64,000 nt of DNA from Ascaphus truei (GCA_036426205.1 CM071568.1:304987027-305051026); one strand, 5' to 3'; positions 30,749 through 43,499 are shown, counted from the first letter of the stretch. Made by a program: numbers and translations. Notes: generated by a model not told the origin, from the letters alone.

Positions 30749-32389
30749 GTCTGAAGGTGTGATGTATAACACCTACAGAACAACTCAGGTCCTGCTCTAC
30801 TCCGCCCCAGCATATACAATCAGGGTGGGGGAGCCTTTGACCAGGGGGCCTGTTGTAGACCTACAATCGCCCCCTGAACATTAACATACTGCAGAGCCAG
30901 TATCCTTCCCGGGCTTTTATGCCAGACACCAAATACAGTACATTTCCACAATTATATTTATATTAATATACGTTCAGCTGGGCCGAGCGGGCTACAAATT
31001 GCCAGATCCTCATGCTGGAGGGGATTCTACGCGGTGGCCAATTTTCAGCTCGCTGGGACCCACCGAACCGGAGTTACAGAAATACACTTTAAATGCACAT
31101 TTACAGAAATTGCATTTCTCTGCCATTGATGTCAATGGCAGAAACCCAAACTAAACAATTAACCTGACCGTCCTGTTCCTCAGAGATGGTTGGTATTTGC
31201 CATGCAGTCATGCCGGAACGAGGACTACATGGTGGCCAAATCCCAGCTCTCTATTCCGCACAGAACCGGAGTTATGGACTTCAGTTTTTTTCAGGTTTTA
31301 ACTTAGCCGTTTACCTTGCGGCTTCTATTTCGATTGGAATCAATAGGGTCTCCGCTACTATTGGAGTCAATGGGCAACTCACACTTTTCACAGTTAACCC
31401 TACTCCGTTTGGTTGAGGGGAGAGGGCTGGAAATTGCCATGCAGTAATGCCGGAACAGTGATTATATTCTGGCCAAATCCAAGCTCTCTGGTCCACACGA
31501 AACCAGAGTTATGAGTTTTCAGTTTACACCATTTCATACTTGGTGTTTAAAAGCCACGTGGCTTCCCTCCGCCATTGCGGTCAACGGTAGGACTCTCATG
31601 GGCGGCGCGACCCTTTCTCGTCTCCATTAATTGTCGGACCCGACTGGGGTCGAGTGAGGGGCAATGCGCAAAAATAATTTTATTTCCGAATGCCCTAGAA
31701 CAAAAGTTTCCCACGCTAATTGGTGGTGAACTTGACCAAAGCTATGTTCCCACGCCAATTGTGTGATAAAAGCTCCTCATTGACATTGTATCCGCTTCTG
31801 CGGTTTTGCTGCCAGCTCGTTCCTGGAGTTCGGCTTTGAGGAATCCCATTGAAATACATTACTCCAGTCACTTTCAATGGGGAAGCTCTGCTGCTCCTCT
31901 CGGGCGCCACCTGCAAGTCTTCTATTATATCGGGCCCAAACCACTGAAATTTCCATTAAGTTGCATGGGGCTTCAATGACGGCCTATGGACAGGCTGCAA
32001 AATTGTGCCTGAAAAGGCAGGAAAGGGGTCAAAGGGCCATAAACCTGCAAATGCAATTAACACTTTCCCTCCCGGCCTGATCCCAGTGTATGTGGTTGAT
32101 GCATACACTGTACAGGTACAAACACCAATAATTGTACCAACATATACATCTAGCAATTAGAACCCATTTAACCATGAGTCAGGGGAATAAGAATACATGA
32201 AATCCCTTTAATTGTGGGAACCGGATAACCAAGGGACATACCTTTTGGTTAAGAAGCAGGGGAACATATTTATTATCTGTACATTTCAGGTTAACCCCTC
32301 ACTTCCCAGACGGTGGGAGGGGTGCCTAATGGGGGTGACCCCTTTATTTCTCGCTTGGCACCCCTCACCCATCACACCCTAACATTGGG
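30749..32389 (+). repeat. Unclassified tandem repeat, unit 1, right part
   Basis: It contains sub-blocks built on GGCCGAGCGGGCT, ATTGCCATGCAGTCATGCCG, ATGGTGGCCAAATCCCAGC and GAACCGGAGTTATG, alternating with ...CATTGATGTCAATGGCAGAA. The same series recurs at 33,290-34,435. No gene is supported. Confidence 0.65.
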
Positions 32390-34560
32390 ACTCGGGTACT
32401 GGATGACAATTATCTGGACCCAATTACCTTTTGCCAGTTAACGTGCAAAGCACTCTGGTACCTGCCACCAGGTAGCTGGTACATGCGCACATCACTCTGG
32501 CGAGAGACCCATTTTCAGCACCCCACTCTAATAAGCTGGCGACTTAAAGTCTGCCTTTTGGGTATCTGGGCCGGGAAACTCTGTCCAGGGGTGTGAAGTA
32601 TAGCACTTACTACAAGTACCCACGTCCTGCTCTTCTCCGCCCTAGAATACTTAATCAGGGTGGGGGAGCTTTTGATTAGTGGTCGTTCTTTAGGCACACT
32701 GTCGCCCCCTGACCATCCACCCGAGAGGCTGCATCCCAGTGGAGAACTCCACAGTGCCTGCGGGCAACTGCGTTGGGAAGGTGATCATCCCACAAAGCCA
32801 CGAGGGGAGAGAGACCTAGATCAACGCGTCCACCGCTGGAGGTACAGAGTCCCAAAGAGTGGGGGTCCACACCAAGTCACACCAGAGGAGGCGTGTGAGC
32901 CTGAAGTTTAAACCTGAAATCCTTCTCTCTTTGATCACAATGATTGTGGTACATGCCTGAAATACTTGTTTTTATTGTAAGTGTTCATTTTTTATACCCC
33001 ATAAAGTCGAGTTTTTTACTATATACTGGTCTGCACTATGGTTTGTATTTCTTTTACATACACTTTGCTGCGGAGCTGAGAGCTGGAGACCCTATAACCT
33101 GGTGGGAACATCCGTGCAGCAGAGACCATTGTGTGTCAAAACCGCTTGATTTTAACTTACATCTTGTAAGTAGACATCACATATGAGCCAAGAAAGAACG
33201 CAGAATTTATACCACATAAATTTTATTGTCTGCACTTAGATTGTTTTTCTTGTTTTATGTTCTTTTTCCCTCTATGCTCCCCCTGGATTACAACTGGAGA
33301 GCCCCCTGACCATTAACATTCCTTAAAGGCCAGTAACTTTCGCGGGCTTACTGTAGGCATAAAATACATTGAACTTACAATATTTTATATACATAAAAAT
33401 ATTCCGTTCGGTTGGGCCGAGCGGGCTAAAACTTGCCATGCCCTCATGCCGGAGGGGACTCTCCATGGTGGCCAAGTTTTAGCTCGCTGTGACCCACCGA
33501 ACTGGAAATACAATAATGGATTTTAAAACCGCATGTTGTACAGATTGCATTTCTCCGCCATTGGAGTCAATGGCAGAAACACAATTTTAAACAGTTACCC
33601 ATACTCGTTTCGGTTGATCAGAGAGGGCTGGAAATTGCCATGCAATCATGCCGGAGCTGTGACTGCATGGTGGCCAGATCCCAGCCCTCTAGTCCTTACC
33701 GAACCAGAGATAATGGTTTCAGGTTTTTACACTTTCGCACTTCGTTTTAAAACCTAGCGGCTTTTCTCCGCCATTGTGGTCAATGGCGGCGACCCTTGTG
33801 GTGGCTGCGACCCTTTCTCGTGGCTCTTGCCCGTCGGACCCGGTTGGGGTCGAGTAAGGGGGTTCCCATGAGCTAGGGGCAAAAAGAATTGGACCGCTAG
33901 CTGCCCCAGAACCAAAGTTAGGATTTTATTATGTTTGAACTTGACCGTGACCAAGTTCCCATAGTAATTTATGGATCAAAGCTCTTTCTTTGAGGTTGTA
34001 AATATTTTCGGATACTGCGGTTTGGCCGGCAGCCAACTCCGTTCCTGGGGAGCGGACTCAAGGTATTTCCCATTGAAATGCATTACGCCGTTTATTTCAA
34101 TGGGGAAGCGCCGCTCCTCCTCTCGGGCACCATCTGCTAGTCTTTCTTGATATAGGGCCAAAAACCTTGAAATCTCCATAGACTTTCATGGAGCTCCAAT
34201 GGCGACCTATGGGACAGGGCTGCAAATGGGGATTAAAAAGGCGGGAAGGGGAACAAAGGGCCATAAACATGCAAACACAATTAACCCTTTCCCTCCTGAC
34301 CTGATCCCAGTGTATGTGCTTGGTACATACACTGTAAGGGTAAAAACCCCTCGCCTCCCACACGAGGGTAGGGGTGGCCAGCTGGGGTGTAACCCCTTTA
34401 TTACCGTGCCAGCCCCCTTCCCTCGTCACAGCCATTCATTTCAATGGGGAGCTCCGCTCGTCCTCTCGGGCTCCACCTGCTGTTCTTCCTCGGTATAGGG
34501 CCAAAAACCTTGCGATCTCCATAGACTTCTATGGAGCTCCAAAGGCGACCTATGGGACAG
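32390..34560 (+). repeat. Unclassified tandem repeat, unit 2, with a 0.6-kb insert
   Basis: This is a head-to-tail copy of 24,960-25,146 plus 30,749-32,389. Similarity is broken between about 32,710 and 33,285 by sequence of unknown class. Its last part (about 34,435-34,560) repeats 34,070-34,215. The segment 34,200-34,435 also recurs at 42,880-43,205. Confidence 0.6.
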
Positions 34561-34708
34561 GCAAAAAGAGGGGGAAGGGGAACACAAAATGAATGAGTCC
34601 CCTAAAGAATTCACTAACTGCACACCTACATATTGTAAAATCTAACTTTTAATAAATTTACTTAAAACATATATTACCAAACGTAATGTACTATGTGTTT
34701 TTTTTTTT
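34557..34708 (+). repeat. Inverted repeat flanking the L1, left arm
   Basis: The span from AGGCAAAAAGAGGGGGAAGG to ACGTAATGTACTATGTGTTT is repeated in inverted orientation, nearly without change, at 42,610-42,759. The right end of this arm merges with the L1 poly(T). Confidence 0.85.
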
Positions 34709-35090
34709 TTTTTCAACTTTCAGTTTTTATTTGTGGAAAGCAAATATACAGAGACTCACCTCCCATTGGCGTACATTATAATCACAGTCCACTTTTTAGT
34801 TTTTTAACATCATTTAACAACACCAGCAATATTCTAGTCGTAGACAGGGAAACAAGACAAGACATACAAGACTCACAAGACTGGGGGGGGGGGGGTATAC
34901 ATGTGGTGAGAGGGGGAGCAGGGAATGGGAAGATCCGACGTGATAGTAGAGGAGGGTCGCTTTGGATCTGACTGCTTAAGGTTCCTCCAACGAGAGTTTG
35001 TTGTTTGATGTACATGTGAGAAGGCGCTGACTAGAGTTGTCCTATGTCCGTGTCTAGTACGTCCCATCCAAGAAAACGCATTTGTTGTTA

Positions 35091-38000
35091 TTAGTGCAAA
35101 ATTGAGGCAGCGTCCACCCCCGTTATGTTGGTTTGCTCAAGCCATGGATTCCAGACTTTTAAAAATTTAGTGCCAGAGTCGTTAACCCAACTTGTTAACT
35201 GTTCCATCTGGCATACGTGCCAAACTCTGTTCCTGATTTTGGGGATAATTGGGATCTCGTTCTGCTTCCACAGTGCTGCGATCTCGCATCGAGTGGCGGT
35301 CGCAAATGCATGACTAATTTGTGTGTCGTTCTAGACATATCCTGGGGCCGTCTGCCCAATAAGAACAGCCACGGGTCCAGGGGGATCTCTAAGTCGAGAA
35401 TCCCTTGTAGCCAGTCTCGAATTCTTTCCCAAACCGGGACCACTCTTGGACAAGACCACAGCATGTGTGTTAGGTCAGCTAATTCCCCGCACTGTTTAGG
35501 GCAGAGCGGCGAATATCCTCTGACAAATTTAGATAATTTAGCAGGGGTATGGTACCACCGCATAAGGACCTTATATGCGTTCTCCTTTAATGTGACACAT
35601 ATTGAACTTTTCGCTGCAGCTTGCAATATGTATTTCCAGTCATCGTCCTCTAAGGTCTCCCCTAACTCTGTCTCCCACTGTCGCATGTATCGTAGGCGGG
35701 GGGGGTCCTTACCAGCCGGACAGACTACCTCCCTGTACATCCGAGATGTCAGTCCCCGTGTGTCCGTTGGTCTGGAACACAGCTGTTCAAAATTAGTTCG
35801 TGCAGGACGAACAGGAAATTTGTTATAAAATGCCCTGACCTGGAGGAATCTAAATAATTCTGAATTTGGGAAATTTGATGCTTCTTTGAACCAATCGAAC
35901 GTCTTGATAGATCCCTTACCCCCCAGGTCCTTTAATCGGTTATACCCTGCCTGCGTCCACTTTACAAATTTATCGCTCGACAGCCCCGGAGCAAAGTCCG
36001 GGTTGCCCCATAGGGGGGTCATTAATGTGTGGGGGGTGGTTAAGTTAGCTTTAAATTTAGATGTCTCCCAGACCGCTAAGGAGTTCGCTACTGCGCAGAG
36101 CGGCGTTCCGATGTCGCGCTTGCATCGTTTTGGTAGCCAGATCAAGTTATGGAGTGCAACTGGCGCACAGCATTCTCCCTCCAATTCTGTCCATCTTCTT
36201 TTTGTGGGGTCTGCATGCCACAGAATGATTTGGGTCAATTGTGCCGCTTTATAATACGCCATCAAGCAAGGTACCGAAAGTCCTCCCTTTGTCACTGGTT
36301 TTGTCAGTAGACTTCTTGCAATTCGTGGGCGTTTTTTATTCCAAATGAATTGTATGATGTGAGTTTGAAGGGCATGGATCTCTGATTTAATTATCGGTAT
36401 TGGTAGGGTTTGAAACAGATATAATAGCTTGGGCAACAGATTCATCTTTACGCTGTTAATCCTGCCAAACCAAGATATCCCGTAACCCGCCCACACCCTG
36501 AGATCCTCCTTTAACTTCTTCATCATCTTGGGGAAATTTGCCTTATACAAGGTATTGTAATCCCTGGTGATATATACCCCTAAGTATTTGATTGCGGAGG
36601 CTTGCCATTGAAAATTAAAGTTAAGTTCTAGTAGTTTTTCGGTTGGTTTTGGCAAGTTGATATTGAGCGCCTCTGACTTGGCCTGGTTAATTTTGAACCC
36701 TGAGACCATGCTAAAGGTGCCCAGGATCTCAAAGACATTGGGCAGAGTTGTCAGTGGTTTAGAGATAGTAAGGATCACATCATCTGCATATAATGCAGTT
36801 TTGTGATGCTGTCCCTCTGTTTGAATTCCTGTTATATTTGGACATAACCTAATATGGGCTGCGAGGGGTTCGATACAAAGGGCAAAAAGTAGTGGGGACA
36901 GCGGGCAACCTTGACGGGTCCCACTTCTTATATCAAATAATTCCGACGGGAAGCCCTGATGCCTTACACGCGCTGTGGGACCTGAGTAAAGGGCCATTAT
37001 CGCCTCTACTATACGATTCCCGAACCCAAACACCCCAAGCGTCTGCCGTAGATAAGACCAGTCGATCCGATCGAATGCCTTCTCGGCATCCAGGCTCAAC
37101 ACCATAGACGGTATGTTTTTTTTTTTCGCCAGATCTATCAAATTTATTATCCGTCTGGTGTTATCTGCTGCCTGTCTGCCTGGAATAAAGCCTACTTGAT
37201 CCGGATGAATCAGGCCCGGAAGGACTCTGCCCACCCTGTTTGCTATTAGTTTGGAGAAGATTTTTATATCCGAATTAATCAGGGAGATTGGCCGGTAGCT
37301 CTTGAAGTCTGCCGGGTCCTTACCGGGTTTGTGGATCACTGAGATAGACGCCTGGAGCATCTGGGCCGGGAAGGGTTCCCCCTCCAGAATCCCGTTAAAT
37401 AACTTCAGAAGATGGGGAGCTAGGGTTTTACCGAACTTTTTATAGTATAAATTGGAGTAGCCGTCGGGGCCTGGGGCCTTGGCTGGTTTAAGGGACTTAA
37501 TTACCTCTGTTATCTCTTCTAGGGTGAAATCACCCTGTAGAACCTCTCTCTCCGCCCTGCCCAGGGTCGGGAGCTGCGCCTCTGACAAGAACTTCTGCAG
37601 TGTAACCGCTGTTTTTTGATTGTGGGAGACCTTATCGCCGTCATATAGTGTAGCATAGTATTTTCGGAATGCTTCCACTATCTGTCTCGGATCGGAGGTA
37701 AGGTCACCCTGTTGTGTTCTGATTTTCTCTATCCGAAAATTTGGAAGCTTGTTTCGGAGCTTGTTGGCTAGCAAGGTGTCTGGCTTGTTGGCTTTTTCAT
37801 AAAATCTGCGTTTGGACCAAGTTAACTCCTTCTCGGCCTGGGAGGATAACACCAAATTAAGGGCCGTCTTAGTATCTATTAATTCTTGCCACGTGTTCTG
37901 GTTTTTGTCCGCGGAATGCTGTGCAGCGAGGCGTGTTAGTTTCGTCTGCAGCTCTTTTATTTTAGTCGCTTTCTCCCGCTTCCGCTTACCAGCTATATTC

Positions 38001-38896
38001 ATAAGGAAACCCCTGAGAGTAGCCTTATGGGCTTCCCAGAGCGTGGCCTGCGACTGTACACTTCCTATATTTTCGCTAAAGAATTCTTTTATCCGGTCTC
38101 GTATCGCCTTTTCTGTAGCGGGGGCCTTGAGAAGAAGCTCGTTGAGCTTCCAGTTTGCTCCGGGTCTGTCTAGCCCTACTATCGTGCACCTCAGCTCAAT
38201 AGGCGCGTGGTCGGACCATGAGATCTCATGTATCTCTGTATGGCCTACCACTGGAACCACTCTACTCGACACCAGGAAGTAGTCTATTCGGCTGTATCTG
38301 TTGTGGAGATTTGAGTAGAACGTGTAATCTCGAGTCATTGGGTGTTGTTCCCTCCATACGTCTGTCAGCTGACAATCCTGGAGGCCATTGCGTATGGTTA
38401 GTAAGTCCTGTTTTTGGGCTGTGTTAGTTTGAGTGCATCTGTCCAAGTCAGGGTTCAATGTGCGATTTAGGTCGCCCGCAAGAAAGATAGATCCTTTAGC
38501 TATTTTGTGTAGTTTAGTAAATAGTTGTTCAAAAAAAACGGGGTTTAGTTCGCAGGGTGTATACACTGACAGTAATGTAACCATTTGATTTTGTAGTGTG
38601 CCTGTTAAGATTAGAAATCTGCCTTGTGGGTCAGCATATTGTTTGTCAATGGTCAGGGCGATCCTATTATGTAAAACTATTGCCACGCCTCTCTTTTTGA
38701 CATCTGCAGACGCTAAATGGATTGTTCTGTAACTCCTATCTAAGAATTTTGGGTGATTTTGGCGGGAGAAGTGTGTCTCTTGCAGAAAAATTATATCCGC
38801 CTTTCTACGGTTATATTCCCTGAAGGCGATTCTTCGTTTAGTGGGACTATTGAACCCCTTTACATTATGTGAGATCATAATAATTTCACTACTCAT
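35091..38896 (-). CDS. L1 ORF2 protein: endonuclease and reverse transcriptase (one frameshift)
   Basis: The frame starts MSSEIIMISHNVKGFNSPTK, an L1-type APE endonuclease opening, with LQETHF, AGDLNRT and SDHAPI catalytic-site blocks in the first 235 residues or so. The RT domain has KAPGPDGYSN, LDAEKAFDRIDW, SGTRQGCPLSPLLFALCIEP and LYADDV (about residue 700), so the catalytic aspartates are present. The open frame ends at 35,195 in an atypical tail. A one-base deletion in an A3/A4 run at 35,304-35,306 explains this: the other frame then continues with the expected C-terminal sequence (CEIAALWKQNEIPIIPK) to TAA at 35,091-35,093. The start ATG overlaps the TGA of an upstream open frame (ATGA). 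Confidence 0.88.
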
Positions 38897-41023
38897 CTGT
38901 GCGGAATCTCGGAGACCATCTGCGTAACGACTGTGTCGAATTGTGTGTTGCAGCTGCGCTGCTTAACCCTCTGTTTCTGCTTCCGGGCTCGTTGTACCAG
39001 CTTCTCTTGCTGTCGTCCGACTGCACTCAGCTCCTCTTTCCGATCTATAGAGTCTGTAACCTGCTGCCGGAAGGGGGTAGACACAAGTGGGGGGGGGGAG
39101 GGTAACATGTAGACAAACAAAAAAAAAGAAGAAACAATTTTTAGGTCATTGGTCACGTGACCTTGGTACCAAAACCTTGGTCTTGTGAACCTAGCCCCTG
39201 GGCACTCGGCTGGGGGGGCCCGATGCACTCCCAATTGGCATCCCTCCCCTGCCGCCCGCCCCTCCCAAGGGACTTTGCCGGAGACCTTGGTTAGTATCCC
39301 ATATGGTCCCGACATGGAGAGCATGCGGTGATCAGGGCCGGCCTGAACTCCACCGCTCCTCCCCGCCCTGAAAATGTGTATTATATGATAACGGAAAACT
39401 TCAAACTTTCAACAATAACTATAGGCTGTACTGACTTCAGACTCTCTCCCCTGTACTCGTATGCACAGAGTGTGTTGCCTCCATCTCTGACTAGGGCCTT
39501 CGTTAACTGACCCTCCTATTCTACTTTAATATGGGTACTTTACCTTGCCTTAGGTCTGTGTCCTCCTATGCCTCCTAGCCCTCTCCTTGTGTCCTTACAT
39601 GGGGGGGACGGCCTATGACGCCGGGATCCTGATATCTGGACTTCCCTGGAGTGTAAGGGGGCGTGGATATCCTCTTTCCTTTATTTTGGTGTATCTTTAT
39701 TTATTCATTTATTTACCCCTCCTATGTATATCCCCTTTTCTTTTCCCTCAAGGGATGCACTCTTTTCCTGATCTCATTAATGGCGATAAGAATATAGAAT
39801 GTAGCCTAATATTCCTATATGTGTCTTAACTACCTTCTCCTGTTACCTCCTGGTCCCTTCTGCATCTTCTGATTCTCTCACTTACTTCGGTACCCTCTTA
39901 TGCCTGTGCCTACGCCTCCTATATTTTATCCGCTTCTATTCCGTTTCGTAAATGCCTCTCTATTTTGTCACCTTTTCTCTCTCTTCTTTATCTATCTCCC
40001 TCACACAACTTGCTTTTCCCTTCTGAAATCACCACCTCTTTTCTAACCTACTTGTTGCTTTCACCTTCAGCTAATCTCCCTTACTCGTCCTCTCAGCATC
40101 TAGTTCCTCTTCCTCTGCTCTCTGCTTGTATTCACTTTCTATATCCTTGCCCTCCGTTTACTCTGCGTTTTAGACTTGCCTATTCTTTTATACTATTTAA
40201 CTCATCTTCATGTCTTGTTTCTCTTTCTCGTCTAGTTTCTCCCTATCTTCTCCTTGGGCCCTTATAGTGCTTTCCTCCAACTCTATCCCTACTTCCCCTC
40301 CCTCTTCTTCGTGCTGGGTGTATTCCCCTTCCTTCCCCCCTCCTCCCTCCCCCCTCCCCCTCCCGCCCCCCCTACCTCCCTTCCCCCCTCCCCCCTCCCC
40401 TCTAACCCCAGAAATTCATGTCCTCTTTTGTGAGTCCTATATAAGGTGGCCTGTATTTGGGACTCTCTCCTCGGCTCTCGGTAGCATGGGTGCCGCTTGC
40501 GGTGAGCGCTCGATAGCTGCCATCTGTATAGGGGATCCGCCGACCCCTCTGGCTGCCTTCACCGTCTTGCTTATGGATGACTAGGCTGCTTCCGCCTCCT
40601 CCAATATGGCCGCTGTTAGGTCCGCCCCTCTTTCCTCTGGAAGCCATCTTGGATTGGGATGTACCTCAGGGGAGACGTGTCTGCCGATGCTGCCGCCCCT
40701 TTCTCCGATGAACCTTTCCCGCCTGGTGAGCTCTTCCCGCCCTTGTCTCTTCCGTGTTCTGCGGGTCACGGTGGAGACCCCTCCAGCTCCATCTTGGCCA
40801 CCATGCGGGGATCATGAGGTAGGTGCAATGATTTTGTTGTTTCGGCCTCTTTTTCCTCTATTGTAGGGCTGTTGGTCAAGCGGATGCTTGCTCTGGGGGT
40901 ATCCGAAGCAGGGGGTTTTAATAGAGTCCTGTATTAGGTCTGTACAGCGTGGCAACGTAACTGTTAACTCCAACTGAGCACCTTTAGGGTGCCGATTCAA
41001 TCCCGACTAGGGATATTGAATTT
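38897..41023 (-). other. Unusually long L1 inter-ORF region
   Basis: About 2.1 kb separates ORF1 and ORF2; in mammalian L1 this spacer is tens of bases. On the plus strand it is strongly pyrimidine-rich (39,700-40,400), hence purine-rich in the L1 RNA. A 143-codon minus-strand frame (39,324-38,893) ends in an ATGA overlap with ORF2, but I recognise no domain in it. Confidence 0.6.
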
Positions 41024-41980
41024 CTAGTCCCGGGCTGACTCATCTCTAGCTGCTCGCCCCACCGTGGACCACGAGGGGCCCGGGGCGGGCTCCTCAGACT
41101 CCTCCTGCACAACACTGGACCCCGCACTCAGACCCAGTTTCTGTAGGAATTTCGGTCCCTCTTCCAGGGTTTTTAATTGTATCGGGCGGCCATTACGCAG
41201 GACCAGTAACCCAAAGGGAAAGGTCCAGCGACAGCGGACCGCCCGATCCCTCAGGACCCTAGTGATGGGCCAGAGGTCTCTCCGACGGGCCAAAGTGGCA
41301 GGGGACAGGTCCTGAAACACCACTATCTTCGTCCCCTCAAAGTCCATAGAGGGGGTATTTCGGGAACACTTTAGCACTTCTTCTCTCGTGCGATAGTGGT
41401 GCAGGCGTACTATTATGTCTCTGGGGGGGTCAGCCGGTTGGGGTTTGGATCTGAGTGCTCTGTGGCAACGATCCATGTGTAGCAGCTCTGCAGGGGACTC
41501 AGGACATATGTGCTGAAGCCATCTTTGTACAAAGTCTTCGCAATCTCCTATAGATTCCGGGATCCCCCGGAGACGCACGTTATTTCGGCGATCTCTATTT
41601 TCGGCGTTTTCCTGCCGGTCCCTGAGCTTGTTGATCTGCGCCTGTAATTCCCCAGTTTTCTTTTTGTTTTTTTGGGTTGCTATGATATTTTCGTCCACCC
41701 GCACCTCCATCTCCTGCACGCGGGACCCCAGTCCCCCTACCTCCCTGGCCAGTGCACGGATCTCCGCCTGCAGGACCCCCTTCAGGTCATTGTACAGCCG
41801 CTCTATATCACAGCGGCGGACCGGCAGGAGTCCCTGATCTTGCAGTTCTCCGTCTCCTTCCGATTCCGATCCCGGGTGGGAGACAGGGGCCATTGCTGCT
41901 GAGGCCCTGCGGGATCTTCCGTCCACGAAATACTCCGGCAAAACCTTCTTGCTGGGGGTCTTTGTCGTTTTTTTGGACAT
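41024..41980 (-). CDS. L1 ORF1 protein: coiled coil plus RNA-binding domain
   Basis: 318 residues, intact. The N-terminus is basic (MSKKTTKTPSKK). A coiled coil spans about residues 60-130 (VGGLGSRVQEMEVRVDENII and following). The RRM-like segment starts at RDRRNNVRLRGIPE (about 130-145), with RCHRALRSKPQPADPPRDII afterwards, and a C-terminal domain follows (RRRDLWPITRVLRDRAVRCR). This order is that of L1 ORF1p, a trimeric RNA chaperone that packages its own RNA. Length is close to the family norm (about 340). Confidence 0.88.
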   Translation of the reverse strand: MSKKTTKTPSKKVLPEYFVDGRSRRASAAMAPVSHPGSESEGDGELQDQGLLPVRRCDIERLYNDLKGVLQAEIRALAREVGGLGSRVQEMEVRVDENIIATQKNKKKTGELQAQINKLRDRQENAENRDRRNNVRLRGIPESIGDCEDFVQRWLQHICPESPAELLHMDRCHRALRSKPQPADPPRDIIVRLHHYRTREEVLKCSRNTPSMDFEGTKIVVFQDLSPATLARRRDLWPITRVLRDRAVRCRWTFPFGLLVLRNGRPIQLKTLEEGPKFLQKLGLSAGSSVVQEESEEPAPGPSWSTVGRAARDESARD

Positions 41981-42107
41981 TGTATTGTTCTTGGTCAGTT
42001 GAGAGCAAAAATCCGTTACGTTTTAAGAGCTTTATTCCGTTTTTTCGTCAATTTTGTCAGAACAGGGCATGGAGCAACAGAGTCACACAGCCATGCAGTC
42101 TGACCTC

Positions 42108-42117
42108 GCGCATGCGC
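42108..42117. promoter_or_regulatory. NRF1-type palindrome in the L1 5' region
   Basis: GCGCATGCGC lies about 130 bp upstream of the ORF1 start. It is the same motif as in the zinc-finger promoter at 1,489. A role in L1 transcription is inferred. Confidence 0.45.
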
Positions 42118-42609
42118 TCCTCGGAGCTGTTTTAATGTAGTGCCTTAAGTCTCCTGGTTTTATCTATGCAGACGGCATTAGCTTGATAAATATAACAACA
42201 GGCAGTGAGTCTGCTTTCCTGCTATACACAATACATGATATATACACAATCTGAGCCTCTCTGCTGGGTAACTCTATGTCAATGGCACTGCGATTTCCAG
42301 CCTAACTATACTGAGGGTATTGTGGATTGATTGCGTCTGTGTCAGCGTCACTTCTCAAGCATATGCACTTAACACAACCATAGGTGTTCGCTGCTATATA
42401 TATCATTGCAGGATTGCTGAGTCTATGACCAGTTAAAGGCTCACTGGGTAGGATATGGTTACCTACAGTCTGCATCTATACTCCAGAGGGGTTAACACCC
42501 TGACTTTCAGCATCCACTGTCCTGTCAAACCCAGGAATATTGCATTTGGGTTTGTACAATCATACATTCATTGACAGGGTTGCACGCTATTGAATATTTA
42601 ATTCATTTT

Positions 42610-42759
42610 TTTAAAAACACATAGTACATTACGTTTGGTAATATATGTTTTAAGTAAATTTATTAAAAGTTAGATTTTACAATATGTAGGTGTGCAGTTA
42701 GTGAATTCTTTAGGGGACTCATTCATTTTGTGTTCCCCTTCCCCCTCTTTTTGCCTGAT
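42610..42759 (-). repeat. Inverted repeat flanking the L1, right arm
   Basis: It is the reverse complement of 34,557-34,708, starting at AAAAACACATAGTACATTAC. Confidence 0.85.
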
Positions 42760-42879
42760 TCACTTTTCAGTTCACAGTTTGCACCCACATTTACAATTAC
42801 CATTATTATTATATACTTTTTCACTTTACTCAATTAGTGTGGCCCTGTGATCACTCCCCAACCCTCCCCTTGTTTTCTA

Positions 42880-43205
42880 AGACCTATGGGACAGGGCTGC
42901 AAATGGGAGGTAAAAAGGCGGGAAGGGGAACAAAGTGCCATAAACATACAAACACCGTTAACCCTTTCCCTCCCGACCTGATCCCAGTGTATGTGCTTGG
43001 TGCCTACACTGTAGGGGTAGAAACACATGTAACCAGTGAAATACATACAACCAAAGGGGGGGAACACATATTGTACTGAGGCTGGGGAATAAAAACACAT
43101 ATAAGCATTATTACAATTAACCCCTCGCCTCCGACATGATGGTAGGGGTGGCCAGCTGGGGTGTAACCCGTTTATTACCGGGCCAGCCCCCCTCCCTCGT
43201 CACAA
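42880..43205 (+). repeat. Partial copy of the 30.7-34.4 kb repeat
   Basis: GACCTATGGGACAGGGCTGC, GTGTATGTGCTTGGT and GTGGCCAGCTGGGGTGTAAC match 34,200-34,435 in direct orientation. Confidence 0.75.
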
Positions 43206-43499
43206 GTGTCGACCCACATTATCCACCCTTGCGTAGCGCTGACGTCTGTCTGGACTCTTAGGGCTGGAACCCGCGGCGCGGGCGGCCGCACGAGCGTTCC
43301 CCACCAGCAGGGAAATCCTCCCAAGCCGGTCCCAGTCCCACCTGGCTGCACAGCTCACAACACGCTGTGACGCGTCAGCCGGCAGGGGATTCAAGAGAAT
43401 TGTAATCCTAAGCGGCGACGCGTCACGTGGTGTGGCTGTGAGCCAATGAGGAGGGGAGGCTTCGGGAAGCGGGCAGGAGAGTGTGGGGGGAAAGCAGCG

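Larger units (their letters stand above)
34698..42610 (-). mobile_element. Near full-length L1-clade LINE
   Basis: On the minus strand the element has a 5' region with a GCGCATGCGC (NRF1-type) palindrome at 42,108-42,117, ORF1 (41,980-41,024), a 2.1-kb inter-ORF region, ORF2 (38,896 to about 35,091), a short 3' UTR, and an A16 tail (T16 at 34,698-34,713). Both ORFs are open over nearly all their length, so the copy is young. The 5' end is not defined. No direct target duplication was found; instead the flanks are inverted repeats of each other. Confidence 0.85.

Noticed and set aside
35217..36254. Plus-strand frames opposite L1 ORF2
   Set aside because: They are shadows of the minus-strand ORF2, which carries the EN and RT motifs.
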